Shown here piece after piece: positions 6,558 to 14,719 of a stretch of 20,622 nt of DNA. The notes beneath the pieces are model-generated. The model saw nothing but the letters and a program-made list of their open reading frames with translations, did not search any database and was not told the origin of the DNA. Made by a program: the position numbers and the translations under genes. The stretch comes from a virus: IMG/VR virus record IMGVR_UViG_3300030102_003882, positions 1 through 20,622 of that record. One strand, given 5' to 3'. The number at the start of each line of letters is the position of its first letter. Positions within the stretch are counted from its first letter, which is position 1.

Positions 6558-8237
6558 ATGGCTAATGAAAACTTAAAAGAAAAACTTAGTTTAACCGCTC
6601 AACTTAACCAAATCAAACAAGAGGCGTTAGAGTTTGAAAAGGATAACAATGAGTTGGGTAGAATATCAAAAGATTTAGCTTCAAAAGCTAATGAATTGGC
6701 TATGGAAAAACGTCCAATATTAGCAAAAAATTATAAATTAGCATCTGATGATGTGAAAAAACAAATAGCTAAAAATAAATTAGATGAACGAAATAATAAA
6801 ATTAGAGAACAAGCTTTATCTGCAGCTAATGGTTTAGCTAATTCATTATTGACACAAATAGGTTTAGCTGGTGGATTGACAGCAATATTTACAAAATTCA
6901 ATTCTTTAACAAGGGCGATTGGTGAAAACTTTGGTGCAATTGGAATGCAAACACCAGAAATTAAAAATGGATTATTAGAAGCTAGTGTTGAAGCTACTGG
7001 ATTGGGTAAAAGTATAAGTGACAATATAGATATTGTAAATGAATTAACAACAAGTTTTGGTTTTGGTTTAGAAGAATCTATAAATTTATCTAAATCAGTT
7101 TTAGATACTTCAGTAGCTTTAGGGTTAAGTAATTCTGAAGGTGCTAAATTAGTTGGAACACTCTCACAAGTGTCTGGTTTATCATTAGACGCTGCTAATC
7201 AATTTGCAAAACAAACGGCTTCATTAGCTAAACAAGAGGGTGTATCACCAGTTGCAGTATTGAAAGACATTGCACAATCTTCAGAATCAATAGCTAAATT
7301 TACCGCCGATGGTGGAGAAAATATTGGTAAAGCCGCTATATTGGCTACAAAATTAGGAACAAGTTTTGATAAAGTAGCTAGTATAGCTGAGGGATTATTA
7401 GATTTTCAAGGTTCATTAAATAAGGAAATTGAGGCATCTATATTAATTGGTAGAAATTTAAACTTTCAAAAAGCTAGAGAGTTAGCATTAAATAATGACA
7501 TTGAAGGTGCCGTTGCAAACGTAGTTCAACAACTTGGTACAGAACAAGAGTTCAATAGATTGAATTTAATTCAACGAAGAGCATTAGCAGACTCAATAGG
7601 GGTAGGTGTTGATGAATTAGCTAAATTTGTAACTAATCAAGAAAAGGCAACAACCTTACAAGAACAAATAAGTAAACAACCATTTGAAAAATTAGTGGGT
7701 AGAGAAGCATTAGATGATATAGCAAAAATTGTAAATGACTTTCAAACAATTGGGGCTGAATTAATCGTATCAATTGGTCCTTCATTAGCGTCATTTGCTA
7801 GTGGTATTGCAAAAATAACAAAAGGTTTAGCTGAAGCGAGATTGTTAGTTCCGATTATTGCCGCTGGTTTTGCATTGATGGCGGTTCGTTCTTTATCTGT
7901 AGCCTACGCTTCTTTAGTAACAGCTGGTGCATTGAAGGGTGGTGGACTTGGTGCCTTAATAGGAGCTACAGCTGGTGCTGGACTTCTTTTAGCTGGTGTT
8001 GGTGCTATAAAAGCTGAGAGGTTTCAAGACTTACCAATGGGAGAAACCGCTACTCTAACAAGAGGTAGTGCGATATTTGATGCAGGTGAAACAGTTGTAA
8101 GAACAGAATCCTTACAAAATATGAATCGAGAAACCAATGCTTTGTTAAGAAAACAAATAGAACAACAAGACGCTATAATATCTGAACAAAGAAGACAGGC
8201 TGGAAAATTTGCATCAGCTATGGAGAATTTATCATAA
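6558..8237 (+). CDS. Tape-measure-like / baseplate hub protein (gp29 position)
   Basis: 559 residues, close to T4 gp29 (590), the tape measure that sets tail length. The N-terminal ~100 residues are charged and likely coiled coil (LTAQLNQIKQEALEFEKDNN). A hydrophobic stretch follows (LANSLLTQIGLAGGLTAIF, about residues 91-110), then a long Ala/Ser/Leu-rich helical body. Two strongly hydrophobic Gly/Ala segments lie at about residues 430-485, as in many tape measures that insert in the host membrane. The C-terminus has GSAIFDAGETVVRTESLQNM and a Gln/Glu-rich helix. It directly follows the chaperone region and precedes a gp48-like gene, the T4 order 26-51-...-29-48. No strong ribosome-binding site is visible, so translation may be coupled to the upstream gene. 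Homology to gp29 itself is inferred from position and character. Confidence 0.75.
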   Translation: MANENLKEKLSLTAQLNQIKQEALEFEKDNNELGRISKDLASKANELAMEKRPILAKNYKLASDDVKKQIAKNKLDERNNKIREQALSAANGLANSLLTQIGLAGGLTAIFTKFNSLTRAIGENFGAIGMQTPEIKNGLLEASVEATGLGKSISDNIDIVNELTTSFGFGLEESINLSKSVLDTSVALGLSNSEGAKLVGTLSQVSGLSLDAANQFAKQTASLAKQEGVSPVAVLKDIAQSSESIAKFTADGGENIGKAAILATKLGTSFDKVASIAEGLLDFQGSLNKEIEASILIGRNLNFQKARELALNNDIEGAVANVVQQLGTEQEFNRLNLIQRRALADSIGVGVDELAKFVTNQEKATTLQEQISKQPFEKLVGREALDDIAKIVNDFQTIGAELIVSIGPSLASFASGIAKITKGLAEARLLVPIIAAGFALMAVRSLSVAYASLVTAGALKGGGLGALIGATAGAGLLLAGVGAIKAERFQDLPMGETATLTRGSAIFDAGETVVRTESLQNMNRETNALLRKQIEQQDAIISEQRRQAGKFASAMENLS

Positions 8238-9841
8238 TGGGTTTAGAGAACTTAAAAAGTATATTTGATGATGATTTGGTAAAACAAACAGATGATTTTA
8301 TTTCAAACAATGTTATAAATGTTAATGAAACCAGATTATTTAATGAACCACCTCAACCACCAAGTATTATCGCTACAAATCCAACAGATTTTTCTACAGC
8401 TGGTATTCAAGAGACACCATTCACACCTTTGAGTCAATTAGGTTTAGCACCATTGGATGGATTAAGTTGGGAAAATTTATATAACGCCAATCATACAGTA
8501 AAAGATTCAGCTACATTTAAAGGGTTATCTCCTGTTTCATATCCTATTGTTAATAGAGATAAGTTGAACATTCGAGATAATGGCACAAGGCCAAGTATTT
8601 TTAATTTATCAAGAAATCCATTAGGAAGTTCACAAAGTGAACCATATGTTGTTAGTGATATTCCAACAAGTCAAGGATTAAATGGGGGGAGATTGCAAAA
8701 CTTTGGTAGTCGTAACTCGCCATTAACAAGAGCGATAACTGATAGTGTAAGAATTGGAAAATACTTATCATCTCCAAGTGGGTTAGAATTTGTTGCATCA
8801 CAAAATGCTTTAGGAGTTGTTGGTTCAAGGAGTGAATCACCATTATTATCTTTACGAGGAGAACAACCACCAACTTTAGTATCACCACAAAGATTCAATT
8901 CATTATATAGCCCATTGGCAACACTAGCTACCATTGGTGGAAGATTAACAGGTACAACACCAAATGTATTAATAAGAAAAGACTCTCCTTTACCAAGTAG
9001 TTTCATAGGGTATGATAATGTTTCACGATTTAATTATAAGATAGAGAATACATTTACGGGTAATAATGGTTTATTAGGATTAGGTAATCCAATCATAGAC
9101 GCTTCTACAGGATTTCCGATAGCATCTGGAACTAAATTTAAAAACCCAGCTTCTAAATCAGGTGATAAAATGACTCTAGCTAATATGGTATCAGGTGAAA
9201 GTCTTGTTTCAATATTACAAACGAGTGTGATTAGTACAGAGGATGCTAATATAACACCAATAGGTGTAAACATTGAAAAAGTACAGAATGGATTACCATT
9301 TTATTTTAAAGATATGCGAGATAATACTTATATTTTTTTTAGAGCTTATATTGATTCAATATCAGAAAACATATCACCATCATATGCCTCACATAATTAT
9401 CTTGGAAGAAGTGAACCTGTTTACACATACGAAAGAGCTGAAAGAGAAATACAAATGGAGTTAAAACTCGTTGCACAGACAAGTGATGAATTAGTTTCAA
9501 TTTATAAAAAGATGGATAGATTAACATCATTATGTTATCCAGAATATACTAATGATACTTATGGTAATAGAATGAAAACACCATTAACTAAATTAAGATA
9601 TGGAGAAATGTTTGGTCGTGTTAACAAAGAGTTAAATGGATATATTAAATCAATAGCATATTCAGTAGATAATACATCACCATATGAAACTGAAGTTGGG
9701 AAAAGAGTACCAAGACATGTAAATGTGGGTATTGGTTATCAGGTGATACATGAAAGCGCACCACGATTGGGAACAAAATTTTATGGTATAAATTATAATG
9801 AATCGGATGATGATTCAGTTTTAGGAATTTTAGGATTGTAA
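8237..9841 (+). CDS. gp48: gp48-like baseplate tail tube cap / initiator
   Basis: 534 residues; T4 gp48 has 364. The C-terminal part (about residues 350-460) has the conserved block LPFYFKDMRDNTYIFFRAYI, then ENISPSYASHNYLGRSEPVY and 'YERAEREIQMELKLVAQTSD', then KMDRLTSLCYPEY. I recognise this as typical of gp48/gp54-type proteins of marine T4-like phages, which cap the baseplate hub and start tail tube polymerisation. The N-terminal ~300 residues are Ser/Asn/Pro/Gly-rich, low in predicted structure and account for the extra length. The ATG overlaps the upstream TAA by one base. Position right after the tape measure agrees with the T4 order 29-48-54. It cannot be decided whether it replaces both gp48 and gp54. 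Confidence 0.8.
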   Translation: MGLENLKSIFDDDLVKQTDDFISNNVINVNETRLFNEPPQPPSIIATNPTDFSTAGIQETPFTPLSQLGLAPLDGLSWENLYNANHTVKDSATFKGLSPVSYPIVNRDKLNIRDNGTRPSIFNLSRNPLGSSQSEPYVVSDIPTSQGLNGGRLQNFGSRNSPLTRAITDSVRIGKYLSSPSGLEFVASQNALGVVGSRSESPLLSLRGEQPPTLVSPQRFNSLYSPLATLATIGGRLTGTTPNVLIRKDSPLPSSFIGYDNVSRFNYKIENTFTGNNGLLGLGNPIIDASTGFPIASGTKFKNPASKSGDKMTLANMVSGESLVSILQTSVISTEDANITPIGVNIEKVQNGLPFYFKDMRDNTYIFFRAYIDSISENISPSYASHNYLGRSEPVYTYERAEREIQMELKLVAQTSDELVSIYKKMDRLTSLCYPEYTNDTYGNRMKTPLTKLRYGEMFGRVNKELNGYIKSIAYSVDNTSPYETEVGKRVPRHVNVGIGYQVIHESAPRLGTKFYGINYNESDDDSVLGILGL

Positions 9842-9842
9842 A

Positions 9843-10112
9843 ATGGCTAGATACGAGAATACAAAACAAAATAGAAAAAATAAAAAAAATTATTATGCTA
9901 CAACTATTTATAATACAGTTGATGAAAAAAATAGTGACATGTACTTTATATCTACTGAGGGTGATAGGTGTGATAATTTAGCTAATAGGTTTTATAACGA
10001 CCCAACACTTTGGTGGTTTATCGCTAAAGTCAATAATTTAACCACAAATAATATACCCGCAGGAACATCATTAAGAATACCAATCAGTACAGAAAACGCT
10101 AAAGGTTCTTAA
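9843..10112 (+). CDS. Small LysM-like baseplate protein (gp53/gpX type)
   Basis: 89 residues. After a basic N-terminus, residues 38-80 (STEGDRCDNLANRFYNDPTL, then WWFIAKVNN and IPAGTSLRIP) form a LysM-like module: the 'GDRxDxLAxxFYxDPxxWWxIAxxN...PxGTxLxIP' pattern is typical of small phage tail LysM proteins and of the N-terminal part of T4 gp53. Such proteins sit in the baseplate and hold hub and tube or wedge together. It starts three bases after the gp48-like stop codon begins, and the hub-like gene follows within four bases, so the three genes are one translational cluster. It is much shorter than gp53 (196), so only the domain, not the full gene, is assigned. Confidence 0.75.
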   Translation: MARYENTKQNRKNKKNYYATTIYNTVDEKNSDMYFISTEGDRCDNLANRFYNDPTLWWFIAKVNNLTTNNIPAGTSLRIPISTENAKGS

Positions 10113-10115
10113 ATT

Positions 10116-13100
10116 ATGATTAATCAAAGACTATTTGGATCTCCAATTTCTGGAAAAGTAAAAGAAGAATTGGAAAGAAGACAACAAGGAGAAACTTTAA
10201 CAGAGGGAGAATTTGGAGAATCTCTTAATGTAACGGGGAATAATGGATTTAATTTAAATGAAAGAACACCCTTTGCACGAATGTGGACTTCTGTTAAATT
10301 TATTCAACCAGAAAGAGTTGCTGAGGTTTACAAAGAATTTAATGTAAATGATGATGAGGGCTCTCAAATATCTGAAGTAAAAGCTAAGCTTTATAGTAAT
10401 GAGAATCCGGGCACACAAGTTATACCTATCAAAGATAATTCAGAATTAGATGTATTAGGTCGTCCTAAAATAATAAAATACATTGTAAAAACACCAGGTG
10501 ATGATGAAAGGGGTGCGAGAGAAAAAGTCGATTTTGCAAGAAAGATTTATGTAATTGGTGATTATAATTATCAAGAATCAGCTGATAAGGGGACAACAAA
10601 TAGTTTACAAATATTTGATTCCGTTTCACTAAACGGGATGTCAGGCATTGGTGTAGCATCACAAAATGATGTTGACGCATTGTTTCCTAATCAATTAAAA
10701 AATAACGAATTGATAAAACCTCAAACTGGTATCACATCAATTAACACAGAAACCGAAGGTACTTTGGGTGTTATAAAAAGAACAACTGTAAACTTCGTGG
10801 TTCATAACTTTGATGATTTTGATAAAATTTATAATAAATATTTTCTCAAACCAGGTGCTACTGTATTTGTTGATTTTGGATGGAGCTCTGTTGAAAACCT
10901 CTATAATCCATTAGATTTAATCACAAGTGATAATATAAAAGAATATTTATATGGTTCAAAGGATGTTCCTGGTTATGAAGATGATGAAAACCAAGAGTCA
11001 ATTGAAGTAGAGGAAAAAATAGGATTTATTACTGAAAATCAAGGTTATGTGGATGTAATTCAAGGAATCGTTGTAGACTATAATGCAAAAATATTAGAAA
11101 ATGGAAGTGTTGAATGCTCCATTACATTAACCTCATCAAATAATGCCCTACTTGGACAAGAAACCAATGAAATAGTTGTAAGACAAATTCAAAATGTCTT
11201 ATATGAGGGAGCATTGTATCTTGGCATACAAAGTACTTTAAGTGAAATAGAAGAATCAGAGGATGAAATATCTGACACTAGAGAATTTTTTATTACACCT
11301 AATAAGGACGATAGTGCAGAGGATTTAGATACATATAATAAAAAATTACAAAATCTAGCAAAAAAACAATTAGGTAGTACAAATTTTGGATTAACACCAA
11401 GTGGTAATGCTATTAGAACCGGTGTTTTTATTGATAGTTTGAATGTTGATGATGTGTACGTTTGTTGGGGATTCGTTGAAGATATAATAATTAATGAAAA
11501 GTTTGGGTTTGGTAGTGGAACGAAAAATATTAAAGATGGAAATAACTTACAAGTAAGAATGGATTCTTCAAATTCTTTTACAACTTGGAATAAGGTATTT
11601 GAGGAAAGACAAAAAACCTTAGCTAATGTACCTGAATCAACACCTAATTTTTTATATCCGGAATGGTGGGGTAATTCTGATCCGGATGGTGATTCTGTCG
11701 AACTTGATGAAGGTATTCGAGGTACTTCTTATAGTTATTTCAATAATAAATATCCAAAATTATTCTACAATGGTGATAGCCAAACTGATGAGGATATTAA
11801 AAAAAATAGAATACCTATAAGAGAAGTTTTTATAAATGCTGATATGATTTTAGGTGCTTTTAGAAGAAACAATACCATTAGAAAAGTAATAAATGATTTA
11901 TTAGGTGAAATAAATAAAAGTAGTGATGGGGTTTTTGATTGGAAAATGATTTCAGGTGAAACCGATAGTGAGTTAATTATTATTGATAATAATCGTGTTG
12001 ACATACAACAAAGAATAAATGATTCTGGACAATCTAATATTGAAAATCAACAAGACGCTTTTGTAGAAATGTTTCAATTTAACATCATGTCACCAAATTC
12101 TATAGTGAAAGATTATAATTTAGAGTTTTCTTTACCAGAAGGTAATATTGGTAACATGTATGCAGTGCAAGGTATGAGCCATGAAAATAAATTATTCCCA
12201 TTATCAAATCAATTAGATGACGCTTTAGCTATAAATTCATTGGATGTTGATGCACTATCAATAGTTTATGAGCCAGACAACAGTGGATTTAGAGCTAATC
12301 AAATAGATACAAATGAAAATAGAGATGGTGAATTAAATGATGTGTTTGAAAATGCCAAACTATTGATATCTGATGACATTTACAAAACATCAGCTATTCG
12401 TAGTGATGAACAATTAGAAAGCATTTTGACTTCATATACAAGTGAAAACCTTGACGATTCACCTGAGTTAACAGAGGATGAGAAGAAAAAACAACAACAA
12501 AGATTAATTAAAATAAATATAGATAGATTAAATGCACAAGGATTTAGAGTCGTAAGTGATTTTACTAATTATTATAAAGTCAAAGAAATTCAAGAAGTTG
12601 TTTTAAAAACAAGACCTAATTTATTACCATTTACACTTTCATTAACCACATATGGTATTTCATCCATTCAACCGGGCGATACATTTAGAGTAGATTATTT
12701 ACCACAAATGTATTTAGATAATGTTTATTTACAGGTAATGAAAGTATCACATGGAATTAATTCAGACGGTTGGTTTACCACTTTAGATACACAATTTAGA
12801 CCAAGGCCTGAAGTAAAAGAATCACATTATATTGATATTAATACCGACAAAGTAAGGTTATCACCAAAAGTACTACATAATTTAGATTTAAAAGTTTTTT
12901 ACTATGTAGAGGAAAGAAATTATATTGTAACAACGATTAAAACACGAAAAAAACTTAAAATTACAGAACTTACACCCTACATAACTGACTTAAAAATTTA
13001 CACAAAGAACTTTAACAACATAGGTTTAGTTTTATCTTTTAAAACAACTTCATTATCTGATAGTTTAAAAAATAATTTAAGGTTTTACAATTATGCTATT

Positions 13101-13367
13101 TCAAGATTTAATTTGGATGCATATCAAAAACTAAAAGATAAATATGAAATAATTTATATATCAGATGAGAGAGGTGGTGTAGAGGAAGGTAATGACGCAT
13201 CAACAACAACTGGTTTAAGAACCACGCATATAACACCACCAGCGATAACTTTAAATTCTAACACAAATTATTATATTGTAATACAAAACCAAGGTTTTTT
13301 TATTACTGATAGTGAAAGCATGATAACAGATTTTGATTTTCCAACTTCACAATTACGTTTTGGTTAA
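10116..13367 (+). CDS. Very large baseplate hub-like structural protein
   Basis: 1083 residues, the largest gene in the window. The segment at about residues 834-899 contains 'SSIQPGDTFRVDYLPQMY', then DNVYLQVMKVSHGI and SDGWFTTLDTQFRPRPE. This PGD...Y..V..V.H....GW.T.L pattern resembles the C-terminal domain of hub proteins of the gp27/late-control-D type. Around residue 235 the stretch RTTVNFVVHNFDDFDKIYNK precedes 'FLKPGATVFVDFGWSS', reminiscent of hub-ring beta domains. Long acidic, Asn-rich linkers separate these parts, and a C-terminal region after residue ~900 has no recognisable family. The position after gp48-like and LysM genes fits the central baseplate. Alternatives are a wedge protein or a tail fibre anchor; no collagen-like or fibre repeats are seen. 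Confidence 0.6.
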   Translation: MINQRLFGSPISGKVKEELERRQQGETLTEGEFGESLNVTGNNGFNLNERTPFARMWTSVKFIQPERVAEVYKEFNVNDDEGSQISEVKAKLYSNENPGTQVIPIKDNSELDVLGRPKIIKYIVKTPGDDERGAREKVDFARKIYVIGDYNYQESADKGTTNSLQIFDSVSLNGMSGIGVASQNDVDALFPNQLKNNELIKPQTGITSINTETEGTLGVIKRTTVNFVVHNFDDFDKIYNKYFLKPGATVFVDFGWSSVENLYNPLDLITSDNIKEYLYGSKDVPGYEDDENQESIEVEEKIGFITENQGYVDVIQGIVVDYNAKILENGSVECSITLTSSNNALLGQETNEIVVRQIQNVLYEGALYLGIQSTLSEIEESEDEISDTREFFITPNKDDSAEDLDTYNKKLQNLAKKQLGSTNFGLTPSGNAIRTGVFIDSLNVDDVYVCWGFVEDIIINEKFGFGSGTKNIKDGNNLQVRMDSSNSFTTWNKVFEERQKTLANVPESTPNFLYPEWWGNSDPDGDSVELDEGIRGTSYSYFNNKYPKLFYNGDSQTDEDIKKNRIPIREVFINADMILGAFRRNNTIRKVINDLLGEINKSSDGVFDWKMISGETDSELIIIDNNRVDIQQRINDSGQSNIENQQDAFVEMFQFNIMSPNSIVKDYNLEFSLPEGNIGNMYAVQGMSHENKLFPLSNQLDDALAINSLDVDALSIVYEPDNSGFRANQIDTNENRDGELNDVFENAKLLISDDIYKTSAIRSDEQLESILTSYTSENLDDSPELTEDEKKKQQQRLIKINIDRLNAQGFRVVSDFTNYYKVKEIQEVVLKTRPNLLPFTLSLTTYGISSIQPGDTFRVDYLPQMYLDNVYLQVMKVSHGINSDGWFTTLDTQFRPRPEVKESHYIDINTDKVRLSPKVLHNLDLKVFYYVEERNYIVTTIKTRKKLKITELTPYITDLKIYTKNFNNIGLVLSFKTTSLSDSLKNNLRFYNYAISRFNLDAYQKLKDKYEIIYISDERGGVEEGNDASTTTGLRTTHITPPAITLNSNTNYYIVIQNQGFFITDSESMITDFDFPTSQLRFG

Positions 13368-13400
13368 AAAAAAGATTTGGATTTTATAATAAAATAGTTA

Positions 13401-13418
13401 TATATTTAGATATGGATA
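13401..13418 (+). promoter_or_regulatory. Degenerate copy of the candidate late promoter, overlapping a start codon
   Basis: TATATTTAGATATGGATA differs from the consensus at two positions (T to G and A to G). Unlike the other copies, its ATG (13412) is the only sensible start of the downstream gene, and no ribosome-binding site is present. It may be a weak promoter, a relic, or chance in AT-rich DNA. Confidence 0.3.
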
Positions 13419-14719
13419 ATCATTACATTGTAATACCTATATATTCTAACCCATCATTGCATCCTATACACAACGGTAATGATTTATCTTTATTGTATAT
13501 TCAACAATATGATGCAAAAAATAAATCATTAATTGGTGACTCAAAATTCATTACACAATTTCATCCAGATTCTACAAATGTTATGGAAGATTATTCTATA
13601 ATTTCTAAAAATAAAGGTTTAATATTTACACCTGATGGTAAAAACCTACAACCAATATTCTCAAATTATAAACAAGTGTTTTGTGTAAATCAAGCCCATT
13701 GGTGGATTCATGGAAAACCAATGGATTTTGAAGTTCGAAACAATGCGATAGACTTTTTATCAAATAAATTTTATAATGTGAAAAAATTAAATCAAATCAT
13801 TCCATTAATAAAACATAAAGAGTATTGTGATAGCATTAGAGATAAAATGTTTAAGTTTTTAAATAAAGAGTTAATAAATTTAACAAACGATGGTGGTTGG
13901 TTTGATAATAGTAATTTATCTGAACAGGCTTTTTACAATATAGAAAAACATGGTGTAATGGTAAGTGATAATGTGTGTGATGTGTTTGACATTAGAGTAA
14001 AAAAACATATTTCAAATGGGAAATTGTATAGTAACTACAATTTATTCACCACGACAGGTCGTCCAAGTAATTCATTTGGTACAGTAAACTTCGCAGCACT
14101 ACCACCGGATAAACGAAAAGTATTCATAGCTGAAAATGATTATTTGGTTGAATTTGACTTTGATGCATATCATTTGAGGTTAATAGCTGACTTGGTTGAT
14201 TATAATTTTGGTGAGGAATCAGTACATGAACATCTAGCAAAACATTATCAATGTTCCTACGAAGAGTCAAAACAAAAAACTTTTAAACTTTTATATGGTG
14301 GCATTGATAAACAAACAAGAGAGAGTGTTCCTTTCTTTAATAAAGTACATAATTATATAAATAAAAAATGGAATGAAATAAATACACATAATTTAGTATT
14401 TACAGATATTTATAGACGGAAACTATTATTTAAAAATTATGAGGATTTAAACAGAAATAAAGTTTTTAATTATTTGATTCAGGCTTTAGAAACAGAATTA
14501 AATGTTAAAAAGATTTTAAAAATTCAAGACTATTTATTAAATAAAAAAACAAAATTGGTTTTATACAATTATGATAGTTTCTTATTCGACTTTTCAAAAG
14601 AAGATGGAGTGGAAACTTTGAAAGACATAAAATCAATTTTAGAAGAAGGAAAACATTTTACCAAATCCAAAATGGGATTGAATTATGGTGAAATGCAAGA
14701 TATTACAAAGAGGTTATAA
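13412..14719 (+). CDS. Divergent family A DNA polymerase-like protein lacking an exonuclease domain
   Basis: 435 residues. The second half has the family A polymerase motifs in order: TTTGRPSNSFGTVNF (Arg217) leading to VFIAEN; motif A 'LVEFDFDAYHLRLIADL' with metal-binding Asp249; motif B 'SKQKTFKLLYGG' with Lys287, Phe291 and Tyr295 spaced like Lys758, Phe762 and Tyr766 of E. coli Pol I; and motif C 'LYNYDSFLFDF' with Asp388. It should bind template, primer and dNTPs. Odd points: the steric-gate Glu of motif A is His254, the motif C HDE is YDS, and the motif B Arg754 equivalent is Tyr. The first ~200 residues show no 3'-5' exonuclease motifs and are unrecognised. T4-like phages normally use a family B polymerase (gp43), so this may be an accessory enzyme or a replacement. 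There is no ribosome-binding site, and the start overlaps a promoter-like motif. Confidence 0.8.
   Translation: MDNHYIVIPIYSNPSLHPIHNGNDLSLLYIQQYDAKNKSLIGDSKFITQFHPDSTNVMEDYSIISKNKGLIFTPDGKNLQPIFSNYKQVFCVNQAHWWIHGKPMDFEVRNNAIDFLSNKFYNVKKLNQIIPLIKHKEYCDSIRDKMFKFLNKELINLTNDGGWFDNSNLSEQAFYNIEKHGVMVSDNVCDVFDIRVKKHISNGKLYSNYNLFTTTGRPSNSFGTVNFAALPPDKRKVFIAENDYLVEFDFDAYHLRLIADLVDYNFGEESVHEHLAKHYQCSYEESKQKTFKLLYGGIDKQTRESVPFFNKVHNYINKKWNEINTHNLVFTDIYRRKLLFKNYEDLNRNKVFNYLIQALETELNVKKILKIQDYLLNKKTKLVLYNYDSFLFDFSKEDGVETLKDIKSILEEGKHFTKSKMGLNYGEMQDITKRL

Noticed and set aside
10944-10951. TATTTATA inside the hub-like gene as a late promoter
   Set aside because: Only the 8-base core matches, it is mid-gene, and no gene starts nearby; a similar core-only match occurs at 14407-14414 inside the polymerase gene. 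Expected by chance in AT-rich DNA.
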